A program made the translations under genes and the position numbers. Below are positions 8,620 to 16,977 of a DNA stretch of 64,000 bases, in pieces. Numbering within the stretch: position 1 is the first letter of the stretch; the number at the start of each line of letters is the position of its first letter. This DNA is from Amycolatopsis sp. NBRC 101858 (lineage in GTDB: Bacteria; Actinomycetota; Actinomycetes; Mycobacteriales; Pseudonocardiaceae): the NCBI RefSeq assembly GCF_030269325.1, contig NZ_BSTD01000001.1, positions 760,681-824,680 on the forward strand, in the 5' to 3' direction. The notes beneath the pieces were generated by a model. It saw only the letters and a program-made list of their open reading frames with translations, had not been told where the DNA came from and made no database searches.

Positions 8620-10593
8620 ATGCGTTCCAGAACCCCGAAGGCGCTCGCCCTGCTCGCCGCGGTCACCGTCCTCACCGGGCTCGGCGCGGGCACCGCCGCC
8701 GCCGAGCCGCTGACCCGCGGCTGGCCGGCGCCGATCGACGCCGCGCACTGGGAGAACCAGGACCACATGACCTGGTCGGACTACAAGAAGGTGCCCGGCA
8801 CGAACTGGGCCGACCCCTCCCTCAAGCCCACGCAGCGCACCTTCAAGGGCGCGGTGGTCCTCGCCGACTACCCCGACCAGGACTTCGTCGTCACGAAGCC
8901 GGCGAACTCGACGATCTTCGGCAACCCCGGCCCCGCCGCCGCGAACATCCCGCGGGCCGGCGTCGCGCAGTACTACCAGGACTTCCTCAACAAACCCGAA
9001 GCGCTCAACAACGGGCACACGATCAACGAGTACTGGATGGAGGACTCCGGCGGCCGCTTCGGCGTGCAGCTGACCGCGTTCGGGCCGTACCGGATGCCCG
9101 GGCAGTCCTACGAGTACGGCATGGAGTTCCAGCCGAACGCGTGCCCGCCGTCCGCGAACTGCAACCGGGACATCCGCACCGACGCCGGCAACGCCTGGCG
9201 CGCCGACGTCGGCGACACGGCGAACCAGTTCGACTTCGTCTTCTACCTGTCGGCGGGCCAGGACGAGAGCTCGACCTGGCAGGAGTTCGGCGAGATGAAG
9301 TTCGGGACCAAGGAGAACGTGCCCGACGCGTTCGGCCCGCCGAACCACGACCTGCCCAACTACGCGGCGACGCGGTACGTGCCCTGGACGTCGTGGGCCT
9401 CGGCGGCCAGCATCTGGCCGAACGCCGGGAACGGCAGCTCGGTGCAGGCCGAAAGCTCCGGCCAGTCGACCTACGCCCACGAGTTCAGCCACATCCTGGG
9501 CATCGGCGACAACTACAACAACCCGTTCGGGATCCCGCCGTGGCGCGACTACTCCGGGGCCTGGGAGATGCTGTCGCGCGGCACGTTCAACGGTCCGGGC
9601 GGCCCGCACACCCGCTGGCAGATCCCGGCGACGCAGGGCAGCTCGATGGGTGCCCAGCACATGCTGCGCAACAAGATGAAGCTCGGCATCGTCGACCCGG
9701 CCGACGTCCTGCAACTGGACCGCACCGCACTGGCGTCCTCCGGCCCGGTGTCGGCCCGCATCACCGCGCGCGAGGCGGAGGCGCAGCCGGGGGCGTTCAC
9801 CGGCCTGAACATCAAGCTGACCGGCGGCGACAAGAGCCCGAAGTGCGACAAGGCGACGGACCCGTTCTGCGACGGCGGCGGGTACGACAACTACACGGTC
9901 GAGGTCGTCGACCGGATGGGCGCGGACTCGTTCTCGCCGGATTCGGGCGTGCTGATCGCGAAGACGAAGGACAAGGACAACGCGCCGTTCGAGTGGGTGA
10001 TCGACGCGAACCCGCAGGACATCGGCATCACCGACTACACGAAGGCGGACGGCACGCCGGTGAAGATCACCATCGGCGACTACCGCCAGCTCAACGACGC
10101 GCTGTTCAAGGCGGGGACGGAGGCGGCGAGCCCGTACGAGTACACCGACCAGGCGAACCGGCTGAAGTTCCTGATCACCGACCTGACCCGGGACCGCCGC
10201 GGCGTGCTGTCGTACACGGTGACGGTGGCCTCGCTGGACGGCGCGGGCAGCCAGGCACGCGGCGCGGCGGTGACCCCGGCACTGCCGGCATTCGCCCGCG
10301 GCGGCCTCGCGACCTGCGACTTCGGGGTGCTGAACACGGGGTCGGCCCGCGGGGCGAAGGCACCGTACGACACGGACACGTACCGGTTGAGCGTGTCGAC
10401 GGACGCGCGAGGCTGGGAGGTCCGGCTCCCGAACGAGCTGGCAACGGCGAAGTTCGGCGGGCACGTGAAGGTGCCGGCGTACGCGAAGCGCGGGGCGGGC
10501 GGTGATTTGGCGGCCCGGGTGAAGCTGACGGCGACGTCGGTGAGCGACCCGTCGAAGACGGCGTCGGCGAGCTGCACGGCGTTCGGCTTCTAG
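8620..10593 (+). CDS. Secreted M6-family (immune inhibitor A-like) metalloprotease
   Basis: This is a predicted extracellular zinc protease. The 657-residue product starts MRSRTPKALALLAAVTVLTG, a Sec signal peptide with cleavage likely after TAAAE near residue 28. AAGGAG lies 6 bases before the ATG. The zinc-binding HExxH is H287-E-F-S-H291 in YAHEFSHILGIGDNYNNPF, the pattern of M6 peptidase-domain proteins. The C-terminal 250 residues contain beta-rich modules (GGYDNYTVEVVDRMGADSF) likely to bind substrate or the cell surface. The gene is divergent from sua5 and convergent with prmC. It sits alone inside an otherwise conserved housekeeping block, which suggests insertion. The substrate is unknown. 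Confidence 0.85.
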   Translation: MRSRTPKALALLAAVTVLTGLGAGTAAAEPLTRGWPAPIDAAHWENQDHMTWSDYKKVPGTNWADPSLKPTQRTFKGAVVLADYPDQDFVVTKPANSTIFGNPGPAAANIPRAGVAQYYQDFLNKPEALNNGHTINEYWMEDSGGRFGVQLTAFGPYRMPGQSYEYGMEFQPNACPPSANCNRDIRTDAGNAWRADVGDTANQFDFVFYLSAGQDESSTWQEFGEMKFGTKENVPDAFGPPNHDLPNYAATRYVPWTSWASAASIWPNAGNGSSVQAESSGQSTYAHEFSHILGIGDNYNNPFGIPPWRDYSGAWEMLSRGTFNGPGGPHTRWQIPATQGSSMGAQHMLRNKMKLGIVDPADVLQLDRTALASSGPVSARITAREAEAQPGAFTGLNIKLTGGDKSPKCDKATDPFCDGGGYDNYTVEVVDRMGADSFSPDSGVLIAKTKDKDNAPFEWVIDANPQDIGITDYTKADGTPVKITIGDYRQLNDALFKAGTEAASPYEYTDQANRLKFLITDLTRDRRGVLSYTVTVASLDGAGSQARGAAVTPALPAFARGGLATCDFGVLNTGSARGAKAPYDTDTYRLSVSTDARGWEVRLPNELATAKFGGHVKVPAYAKRGAGGDLAARVKLTATSVSDPSKTASASCTAFGF

Positions 10594-10599
10594 CGCCTG

Positions 10600-10634
10600 G
10601 TCCGGAGGGGGCTCGCGATGAGTCCCCTCCGGAC
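10600..10634. terminator. Bidirectional hairpin between the M6 protease gene and prmC
   Basis: GTCCGGAGGGG (10600-10610) pairs with CCCCTCCGGAC (10624-10634), giving an 11-bp GC-rich stem with a 13-base loop in the 46 bases between two convergent stop codons. There is no clear T-run on either strand, which is common for actinobacterial hairpin terminators. The role is inferred from position. Confidence 0.65.
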
Positions 10635-10639
10635 ACGGC

Positions 10640-11506
10640 TCAGCCCAGCCGGCGAGCGGTGACGAACCGCGCCCGCCCCGTCAAATCCGCGTGGTCCTCG
10701 ACCCCCGTCAGCACCCGCCGGGCCCGCACCAGCGCCGGCACCGCCGATCCGTGCGTGTCGTCGTGTTCGATCGCCAGCCCACCCCCGGGGCGCAGCAACC
10801 GGGCTCCCGCCGCGATCGCGTGGCGGATCACCGCCAGCCCGCTCTCCTCCGCGAACACCGCGCGCGGTGGGTCGTGCTCCGCGACCTCCGGGGGCACCGG
10901 TGTGCCCTCCGGGACGTACGGCGGGTTGCACAGCACCAGGTCGACCAGGCCGTCGAGCTCGGCGAACATCGTCGGGTCGCCGATGTCACCGGAATACAGG
11001 CGGATCGGGGTGTTGCCCGCGTCCGCGTGGACGTCCGCGTTGTGGCGGGCCCACGCCAGCGCCTGCGGGTCGACGTCGACCGCGTACACGACCGCGTCCG
11101 GCCGGGCGTGCGCCACCGCCAGCGCCAGCGCCCCCGAGCCGGTGCACAGGTCCACCACCACCGGGAACTCGCGCCCCTGCAGGAACTTGACGCACCACTC
11201 GAGCAGCAGCTCCGTCTCCGGCCGCGGCACGAACACCCCCGCGCCGACCGCGACCGTGATCTCCCCGAGCGCGGCCCAGCCGGTCAGGTACTGCAGCGGG
11301 ATCCGCTTCGCGCGCTGCTGGACGAGCTGGCCGATGGCCTCGATGACCGGCGGGTCGACCAGCGGCACCATCGGCAGCCGGCCGCGCTCGACCCCGAGCA
11401 CGTGCGCCGCGATCACCTCGGCGTCGAACCGCGGCGAGGCGACGCCGGCGCGTTCGAGAATCCGGGTGGCCTCGATGATGGCCAGGCGCAGCGGCTGCCG
11501 ATTCAC
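10640..11506 (-). CDS. prmC: Peptide chain release factor N5-glutamine methyltransferase
   Basis: PrmC methylates the glutamine of the GGQ motif in RF1 and RF2, raising termination efficiency. The 288-residue protein has the N-terminal helical RF-binding domain (about residues 1-85). Its SAM-binding core has DLCTGSGALALAVA and VDVDPQAL, and the catalytic NPPY motif appears in LVLCNPPYVPEGTPVPPEV. Its target prfA lies about 7.3 kb upstream; in most actinobacteria the two are adjacent, so the intervening genes appear inserted. The start is MNRQPLRLAI. Confidence 0.95.
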   Translation of the reverse strand: MNRQPLRLAIIEATRILERAGVASPRFDAEVIAAHVLGVERGRLPMVPLVDPPVIEAIGQLVQQRAKRIPLQYLTGWAALGEITVAVGAGVFVPRPETELLLEWCVKFLQGREFPVVVDLCTGSGALALAVAHARPDAVVYAVDVDPQALAWARHNADVHADAGNTPIRLYSGDIGDPTMFAELDGLVDLVLCNPPYVPEGTPVPPEVAEHDPPRAVFAEESGLAVIRHAIAAGARLLRPGGGLAIEHDDTHGSAVPALVRARRVLTGVEDHADLTGRARFVTARRLG

Positions 11507-11602
11507 TCGTCGTCCTTCACCTCGTCAAGCCTGGCACACCAGGCGGAACTCCCCCGTGAGGACACGCGCCGGTCCTACGCCGTCCAGCGTATCGAGGCGC
11601 CC

Positions 11603-11950
11603 TCACCCCTCGGCGGACAAGTACCCGGCCAGCGCGCTCCGGCGCCGCTGCAGCGCCCCGATCCGGTCGTCCATCGCGGTCAGCTCGCGGTGCAGCAGCC
11701 CGGCCAGCTCCGGGCACAGGTCCAGGTGGGCCTCCTCCCCGCGGGCGCACTGCAGCGCGGACGCGATGACCTCCGTGGTCAGCCCGGCCCCGAGCAGCCG
11801 CCGGATCTGCCGCACGCGCACGACGGCGTCCTCGTCGTAGGCCCGGTAGCCGTTGCCGTCGCGCGCCGCGGCCAGCAGGCCCTGTTCCTCGTAGTAGCGC
11901 AGCAGCCGCGTGCTGACGCCCGTGCGTCCCGCGAGCTCGCCGATCCGCAT
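11603..11950 (-). CDS. MerR-family transcriptional regulator
   Basis: This 115-residue regulator starts MRIGELAGRTGVSTRLLRYYEEQGLLAAAR, the classic MerR winged helix (residues 2-70), followed by a dimerisation helix rich in Ala/Leu. The C-terminus lacks a metal-binding cysteine pair (only isolated Cys residues in LQCARGEEAHLDLCPE), so an organic effector is more likely than a metal. It is divergent from the damaged alpha/beta hydrolase at 12006. The 55 bases between them contain CTTCACACCGATGTGAAG (11971-11988), an inverted repeat with TTCACA/TGTGAA arms of the spaced palindrome type MerR proteins use. Autoregulation is inferred. Confidence 0.88.
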   Translation of the reverse strand: MRIGELAGRTGVSTRLLRYYEEQGLLAAARDGNGYRAYDEDAVVRVRQIRRLLGAGLTTEVIASALQCARGEEAHLDLCPELAGLLHRELTAMDDRIGALQRRRSALAGYLSAEG

Positions 11951-11970
11951 CCGACCCCCTGGCGACTTGA

Positions 11971-11988
11971 CCTTCACACCGATGTGAA
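11971..11988. promoter_or_regulatory. Candidate MerR operator
   Basis: CTTCACAC and its near-complement ATGTGAAG form an 18-bp inverted repeat (CTTCACA-N4-TGTGAAG) between the divergent MerR gene and the damaged hydrolase gene. Spacing and position suit a MerR dimer bound across the promoter spacer. No binding data are available; the assignment is by position and symmetry. Confidence 0.55.
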
Positions 11989-12005
11989 GACCTAACGTCG
12001 CCGGC

Positions 12006-12673
12006 ATGACCGAACATTTCCGCCACGTCGTCCGGGGCACCGGGCCCGGCCCGGCTCCGGCGCGACGCCGCGCAGCGAAACCCCGCTCGACCTGGACGAG
12101 GTCGCCGATGAACTGGTCTCGATCGCCGTCGGTGCCGGGCTGGAGCGGTTCGCGATCCTCGGGTACTCGCTCGGGACGGCGGCCGCGGTCCGCGCCACCA
12201 CCCGGCACCCGGAGCGCGTCACCGACCTGGTCCTGACCAGCGGGTTCGCCCGCCTCGACAACCGGATCCGGCTCGCGGCCGACGTCTGGGCCGCGCTCCT
12301 GCACGACGACCCGCGGCTGCTCGCGAAGTTCCTCACGCTCGTCGCGACCGGCGGCCCGCACCTGGAGTCCTGGACGCCGGAGCAGCTGGAACGGGCCGTC
12401 GACGGGCTCGCCGCGTTCATCCCGGAAGGCAGCCCCGAGCAGGTCGGCCTGGTCGCGCAGGTCGACACCCGCGCCGAGCTGGCCGCGATCGCCGTGCCCG
12501 CGCTCGTCGTCGCGACCACGCTCGACGGGCTCGCCTCCCCCGCGTTGTCGCGCGAGCTGGCCGACGGCATTCCCGGCGCCGGGCTCGTCGAAATCGAAGC
12601 CGGCCACAACATCGGCGCCGAAGCCCCTGACGAATGGCTCGCCGCCATCGAAAAGTTCCTCGGAGGTCTCTGA
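12006..12673 (+). pseudogene. Alpha/beta hydrolase with internal deletion and frameshift
   Basis: The ATG at 12006 starts MTEHFRHVVRGTGPG, then the frame fails. From 12053 a different frame reads GSGATPRSETPLDLDEVADE, then GYSLGTAAAVR (nucleophile elbow G-x-S-x-G) and a full hydrolase C-terminus with EIEAGHNIGAEAPDEW (the catalytic His region), stopping at TGA 12671-12673. The two pieces are the start and the last three quarters of one alpha/beta hydrolase. About 30-40 codons carrying the oxyanion-hole HG loop are missing at the junction, around 12045-12055. The stop still overlaps the next gene's ATG (TGATG). The expressed product would be non-functional unless the 3' part is translated separately. 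Confidence 0.75.
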
Positions 12674-13461
12674 TGGACCTGGAAGTCGTGCTCCCGAACG
12701 AGCACCCGGACCTGGACCCCGCGCGTCCCGCCGAGCTCGCGCGCCGAGCCGAGGACCTCGGCTACCGCGCCGCCTGGCTGCCCGACCACCTCATCCCGCC
12801 CGGTGCATTCGGCGACGTCTTCGGCGGGGTCTACGAGCCCCTGGTCACCCTCGCCCACGTCGCCGCCCGCACGGACCGGATCCGGCTCGGGACGTCGGTG
12901 CTGATCGTGCCGCTGCGGGAGCCGTTCGCGCTGGCCAAGCAGGTCGCGACGCTCGACGCGCTTTCCGGGCACCGGTTCGACCTCGGTGTCGGCACCGGCT
13001 GGAACGAGCCCGAGTTCGCCGAGGTCGGCGCGGACTTCGGGAGCCGCGGCAAGCGGACCGACGCCACCCTCGACCTGCTCGCCGAGCTCTTTCGCACCGG
13101 CCGCGGCCCCGGCGGCGGGTACTTCGAGCCGCGCCCGGCCGGGCCGGTGCCGATCACCGTCGGCGGCAACTCGGACGTCGCGCTGCGCCGGGCCGCGCGG
13201 ATCGGCTCGGGCTGGATGAGCGCCGGCCTCTCCCCCGAAGAAGTCGGCGAGCGCGCCGGAAAACTCACCGGCATGACAAACGGCCGCGAAACACGGGTCA
13301 CCGCCAGAATGGAATGGCACGGCGGCGATCTCGGGGCGGCGAAAGCGCGATTCGAGGCGTATATCCTGGCCGGGGCGGACGCGGTGGCCGTCCACTTCGG
13401 CCCGGCCGAAGGCTGCGAACAGCGGATGACCACGTTCGCCGAGGCCGTCGCCGGACCCTAG
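12673..13461 (+). CDS. LLM-class F420-dependent oxidoreductase
   Basis: This is a predicted luciferase-like monooxygenase-fold enzyme using cofactor F420. The 262-residue protein has the (beta/alpha)8 signatures WLPDHLI, TDRIRLGTSVLIVPLREPF, LDALSGHRFDLGVGTGWNEPEF and VPITVGGNSDVALRRAA. The substrate cannot be told from sequence. The start at 12673 (MDLEVVLPNEHPD) shares its ATG with the preceding TGA. It therefore forms a translationally coupled pair with the broken hydrolase, downstream of the MerR-controlled promoter. The length is slightly short for the family (usually 270-340) but no core strand is missing. Confidence 0.85.
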   Translation: MDLEVVLPNEHPDLDPARPAELARRAEDLGYRAAWLPDHLIPPGAFGDVFGGVYEPLVTLAHVAARTDRIRLGTSVLIVPLREPFALAKQVATLDALSGHRFDLGVGTGWNEPEFAEVGADFGSRGKRTDATLDLLAELFRTGRGPGGGYFEPRPAGPVPITVGGNSDVALRRAARIGSGWMSAGLSPEEVGERAGKLTGMTNGRETRVTARMEWHGGDLGAAKARFEAYILAGADAVAVHFGPAEGCEQRMTTFAEAVAGP

Positions 13462-13493
13462 GATGCCCGAGACGCCGACCCCCGGGAGCGCCA

Positions 13494-14486
13494 GTGCCGA
13501 CCGAGCCGACCACGCGCCACCGGGTCGCGTTCATCTTCCCCATCTACAACGAGGAAGCGAACATCGACCTGCTGCACCGCACGGTCGACGAGGTCACCGC
13601 GCCGCTGGCCGGGCGGTACGACTTCAGCTTCATCTACGTCGACGACGGCAGCCGCGACGCGTCCCTGGAGCGGCTCACCGAGCTGGGGGCGCGCGACGCC
13701 CGGGTCACGGTCGTCGAGCTGTCCCGCAACTTCGGGCACCAGATGGCCGTCACCGCCGGGCTCGACCTGGTGGACGCCGACGCCACGATCATCATGGACA
13801 GCGACCTGCAGGACCCGCCGCGGGTCGCGCTCGAGCTGCTCGAGAAGTGGGAAGAGGGCTACGAGGTCGTCTACGCGCAGCGCCGGTCGCGCCGGGATTC
13901 GCCGTTCAAGCGGTTCACCGCGAGCGCGTTCTACTGGTTCCTGCAGAAGATGGCCGCGGTCGAGATCCCGAAGAACACCGGCGACTTCCGGCTGGTCGAC
14001 CGCAAGGTCGTCGACGAGCTGCGCAAGTACCGCGAGCGCGACCGGTTCCTGCGCGGCCTCGTCAGCTACGTCGGGTTCAAGCAGACGGCGGTGCTGTTCG
14101 ACCGCGACCAGCGCCACGCCGGCGTCACCGGCTACCCGCTGACGAAGATGCTGCGCTTCGCCGCCGACGGCATCCTCGGGTTCTCGACCACGCCGCTGCG
14201 GATGATCACGCGGATGGGGTACCTGATCTCGCTGCTGAGCTTCCTCGGCGTGCTCTACGTCGTCGGCGTGAAGCTGTTCGCGCCGGAGACGGCGGTGCCC
14301 GGCTGGGCGTTCATCACCATCGCGATGTTCTTCCTCGGCGGCATCCAGATCATCATGCTGGGCGTGCTGGGCAGCTACATCGGCCGCACGTACTCGCAGG
14401 TCCAGAACCGGCCGCTGTACACGGTGGCCTCGGTGCGCACCGGCGTCCCCGAGACCGCCCAGGACAACCGGAGCGCCGCCCGATGA
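13494..14486 (+). CDS. GtrB-like polyprenyl-phosphate glycosyltransferase (GT2)
   Basis: This family 2 glycosyltransferase probably loads a sugar onto a polyprenyl phosphate carrier at the inner face of the membrane. The 330-residue protein (GTG start, GGGAG five bases upstream) has a GT-A domain with FIYVDDGSRDASLERL and the DSDLQDPP motif. Two C-terminal membrane helices follow at about residues 235-258 and 267-295 (MITRMGYLISLLSFLGVLY and ITIAMFFLGGIQIIMLGVLG). This is the GtrB/DPM1-like bactoprenol glucosyltransferase layout. Its stop overlaps the gtrA-like gene (ATGA), which supports a flippase partnership. The sugar donor is unknown. Confidence 0.87.
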   Translation: MPTEPTTRHRVAFIFPIYNEEANIDLLHRTVDEVTAPLAGRYDFSFIYVDDGSRDASLERLTELGARDARVTVVELSRNFGHQMAVTAGLDLVDADATIIMDSDLQDPPRVALELLEKWEEGYEVVYAQRRSRRDSPFKRFTASAFYWFLQKMAAVEIPKNTGDFRLVDRKVVDELRKYRERDRFLRGLVSYVGFKQTAVLFDRDQRHAGVTGYPLTKMLRFAADGILGFSTTPLRMITRMGYLISLLSFLGVLYVVGVKLFAPETAVPGWAFITIAMFFLGGIQIIMLGVLGSYIGRTYSQVQNRPLYTVASVRTGVPETAQDNRSAAR

Positions 14487-14914
14487 GGTTCGTCACGGCC
14501 ACGCAGGTGCGCTTCGGGATCGTCGGGATCGGCAACACGCTCGTCGACGCGCTGGGCTACGCGCTGCTCGCGACGCTGGGCGTGCCGACGTTCGTCGCCA
14601 ACTTCCTCTCCACGACGGCGGGCATGCTGCTGTCGTTCACGCTGAACCGGAACTTCACGTTCCGGGCGAAGGACGGCGACATCCGGAAGCAGGCGCTGCT
14701 GTTCTTCGGGGTGACGGCGTTCGGGCTCTGGGTGGTCCAGTTCGGCGTCATCACGCTGGTGAGCCGCCTGTTCCCGGGCATCAACCTGCTGGTGCCGAAG
14801 GGTGCGGCGATCGTCGTCGGACTGTTCTGGAACTACCTGCTCTACCACTACGTGGTCTTCCGGCACCGGCCCGTTTCGCCCGTTCCCGGTGCAGCGCCCG
14901 CCGACTCTGCGTGA
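14483..14914 (+). CDS. GtrA-family membrane flippase
   Basis: This 143-residue protein has four membrane segments: around residues 8-28 (VRFGIVGIGNTLVDALGYALL), 35-55, 72-95 and 103-125. It has the GtrA landmarks FLSTTAGMLLSFTLNRNFTF and KGAAIVVGLFWNYLLYHYVVFR. GtrA proteins are thought to flip polyprenyl-phosphate-linked sugars across the membrane. The gene overlaps the GT2 gene by four bases and is 18 bases from the next membrane-protein gene. That makes the middle member of a three-gene cassette. Confidence 0.9.
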   Translation: MRFVTATQVRFGIVGIGNTLVDALGYALLATLGVPTFVANFLSTTAGMLLSFTLNRNFTFRAKDGDIRKQALLFFGVTAFGLWVVQFGVITLVSRLFPGINLLVPKGAAIVVGLFWNYLLYHYVVFRHRPVSPVPGAAPADSA

Positions 14915-14932
14915 TCTCGTACGCTGTTCCGA

Positions 14933-16396
14933 GTGCGATTCCGTGAACTCCGCTTCGGCTTGGGCGTCTTCGTCCTTTCCCTGGGCGTCCTGCTGGTCCG
15001 GTTCCTCGTGCCGAGGCCGGTCGGGATGGCGGACAACGGCGACGGCTGGCGCCTGCTGTGCGACCTCGGCGGCCGGCACCCGGAGCTCAGCTCCGAGTTC
15101 TACGTGCACTTCAGCTACGGGCCGGGGTCGGCCTGCAAGAGCGACTACATCTCGAGCCAGGCGTGGCTCGACTGGTTCGCGAGCAAGCTGGGCAAGGTGC
15201 TCGGCTCGTCGGCGGAGCTCAACCTGCTGGTGCTCGGCGCGATCACGTGCGTGCTGGTCGCGGCCGGCATCGCGGCGACGGTCCTCGGCCTGGAGCTGAG
15301 TCGCCGCAACCAGGTCGTCGCGGCCGTGTTGCTGCTGCTCGTGATGGCCGATTCGGCGTTCTTCGGCTACTTCGCCTCGGTGCTCAGCGAGGGTGCCGGG
15401 TTCGTCGGGATGCTGCTGATGGCGGGCGGCCTGCTGCTGATGAACCGCACGGGCGCGGCGCGGTACTGGGGTGCCGCGCTGACCGTGGTGGGCGCGCTGA
15501 TCGGCATCAACGCGAAGTCGCAGACGCTGCTGCTGATCCCGCTGTTCGTGGTGGCGCTGGCGCTGCTCCGGCCGCTGGGCAAGCGCGGCTGGGGCCGGTG
15601 GCTGCTGCCGCTGGGCGTGCTGGTGGTCGTGGGCGCGGGGACGGCGGCGGTGCAGTCCCACGGCGACCCGGCCAACGCCGAGTACCGCGAAGCGAACATG
15701 TACCACGTGGTGTTCGACAGCATCGTGGACGGCAAGCACGACACGGACGCCGACCTCGCGGCGCTGGGCCTGCCCCAGAGCGCGAAGAAGTTCATCGGTA
15801 CGGGCTGGTGGGCGGCGCACCCGTGGACGGACGCGGACTACAACGGCTTCCGCGACAAGATCAGCCGCCGCAACGTCGTGCAGTACTACGCGTCCCACCC
15901 GGCGCGCACGGTCCAGATCCTCCAGCAGGGCGCGGTCGACACCCTGACGGCGCGCCCGTCCCGGCTGGGCAGCTTCGCCGAGTCGGCCGGGTTCCCGAAG
16001 ATGGCCCAGGAGTACCGCGTGCCGGTGTTCTCCGGACTGTCCGCGCTGGCCGCATCGCTGGGGCTGTTCGTGCTGGTGCCGTTCTGGCTGCTGATCGGCT
16101 GGGCGGGGGTCCGCGCGTTCCGGCGCCGCGCGCGCGAGTACGGCGTCGTAGTGTTCTTCCTGCTGTTGTTCGCGGTGGGCCAGTTCGGGCTGTCCGCGCT
16201 GGGCGAGGGCGTCGAGGGCGTGAAGCACCAGCTGCTGACGCTGTTCCCGACGTTCCTGGCGTTCGCGTTCGCGGTGCTGAGCTTCTTCCCGCGCCCGCCC
16301 CGGCCGGTGGCGGAGGAAGCCGCCGCTTCCGACGAGGAGCCGGTGACCGAGGTCTTCGACGCCTTCAAGGAACCGGAGCAGCCCGCCGTCCGCTGA
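14933..16396 (+). CDS. Polytopic membrane protein, candidate terminal glycosyltransferase of the Gtr cassette
   Basis: I do not recognise a named family. The 487-residue product (GTG start) has about ten to eleven hydrophobic segments. After the first helix comes an extracytoplasmic loop containing PVGMADNGDGWRLLCDLG and two cysteines (residues about 43 and 65). A second large loop (about residues 240-345) contains ARTVQILQQGAVDTLTARPS. An acidic C-terminal tail ends the protein. An early extracytoplasmic acidic motif (D-N-G-D) followed by many helices resembles GT-C glycosyltransferases. By analogy with GtrC partners of GtrA/GtrB systems it may transfer the flipped sugar to a surface acceptor. 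This is inference; a transporter remains possible. Confidence 0.6.
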   Translation: MRFRELRFGLGVFVLSLGVLLVRFLVPRPVGMADNGDGWRLLCDLGGRHPELSSEFYVHFSYGPGSACKSDYISSQAWLDWFASKLGKVLGSSAELNLLVLGAITCVLVAAGIAATVLGLELSRRNQVVAAVLLLLVMADSAFFGYFASVLSEGAGFVGMLLMAGGLLLMNRTGAARYWGAALTVVGALIGINAKSQTLLLIPLFVVALALLRPLGKRGWGRWLLPLGVLVVVGAGTAAVQSHGDPANAEYREANMYHVVFDSIVDGKHDTDADLAALGLPQSAKKFIGTGWWAAHPWTDADYNGFRDKISRRNVVQYYASHPARTVQILQQGAVDTLTARPSRLGSFAESAGFPKMAQEYRVPVFSGLSALAASLGLFVLVPFWLLIGWAGVRAFRRRAREYGVVVFFLLLFAVGQFGLSALGEGVEGVKHQLLTLFPTFLAFAFAVLSFFPRPPRPVAEEAAASDEEPVTEVFDAFKEPEQPAVR

Positions 16397-16400
16397 CGAC

Positions 16401-16548
16401 GCCGTGTCGACCCTCAGATCACGCGTGTCGACCCCGCAATCACGCGTGTCGGCGCCCGGATCACGGCGCGGCCCCGCCGGTGGTGTGCGGGAAGGGTCGA
16501 CACGCGTGATCAGGAAGCCGACACGCGTGATTGGGGAGTCGACACGGC
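16401..16548. repeat. Symmetric array of 21-bp repeats (3 direct plus 2.5 inverted copies)
   Basis: Left half: three consecutive 21-bp units at 16404-16424, 16425-16445 and 16446-16466, each beginning GTGTCG and ending ATCACG(C/G) around a variable middle. Right half: the same unit in reverse orientation at 16525-16545 and 16504-16524, plus a partial copy at 16494-16503. The outer bases GCC (16401-16403) and GGC (16546-16548) also pair. Each left unit can pair with a right unit, giving a roughly 60-bp imperfect stem with a 27-base loop. It lies between convergent genes, so termination is possible, but the modular unit structure is unusual for a terminator. Confidence 0.8.
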
Positions 16549-16554
16549 GTGCTG

Positions 16555-16977
16555 TCACGCCGGGCGGGGCCTCGTCCACAGCCAGGCGACCGCCAGGACT
16601 CCGGCCAGGCAGGGCACCAGCCCGGCCCAGCCCAGTGCCGGTGGCAGGCCGGTGTCGCCGGACGTGTCCCGGATGAGCAGCCCGGTCAGGGCCACGCTCA
16701 CGCCGAGCACGAGCCCCACCGTCGCGGTCGCGCGGGCCCACCGCCTGCCTGCCCTCACCGCCAGGATCGTCGCGAGCCACAACAGCGCGCCCAGACCGCC
16801 CACGACCGACAGCACGACCTGGTAGGTGGCGACGGCCGAGCCGATCTGCGCCGGCGTGTAGCCGGGATAACCGGCGCGCAGGTGGTCGGCCAGCAAGCCG
16901 GCGGCCGCGAACGGGACCACCGCCGCCAAGACCGTCAGGACGAGCCCGGCCCGCAGCGCCCGGAGTGTCGCGGTCAT
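16555..16977 (-). CDS. Four-helix hypothetical membrane protein
   Basis: This 140-residue protein has four hydrophobic segments (about residues 10-30, 45-70, 80-100 and 112-133). No motif I recognise is present; the loop GYPGYTPAQIGSAVATYQVV is the only distinctive part. The start at 16977 (MTATLRALRAG) overlaps the serine hydrolase stop by four bases. It is therefore translated from the same TetR-controlled transcript and may be an accessory membrane protein for that hydrolase. Function unknown. Confidence 0.7.
   Translation of the reverse strand: MTATLRALRAGLVLTVLAAVVPFAAAGLLADHLRAGYPGYTPAQIGSAVATYQVVLSVVGGLGALLWLATILAVRAGRRWARATATVGLVLGVSVALTGLLIRDTSGDTGLPPALGWAGLVPCLAGVLAVAWLWTRPRPA

Noticed and set aside
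16401-16548. Short repeats considered as a CRISPR or origin iterons
   Set aside because: Units abut without spacers, half are inverted, and no cas or replication gene is nearby.
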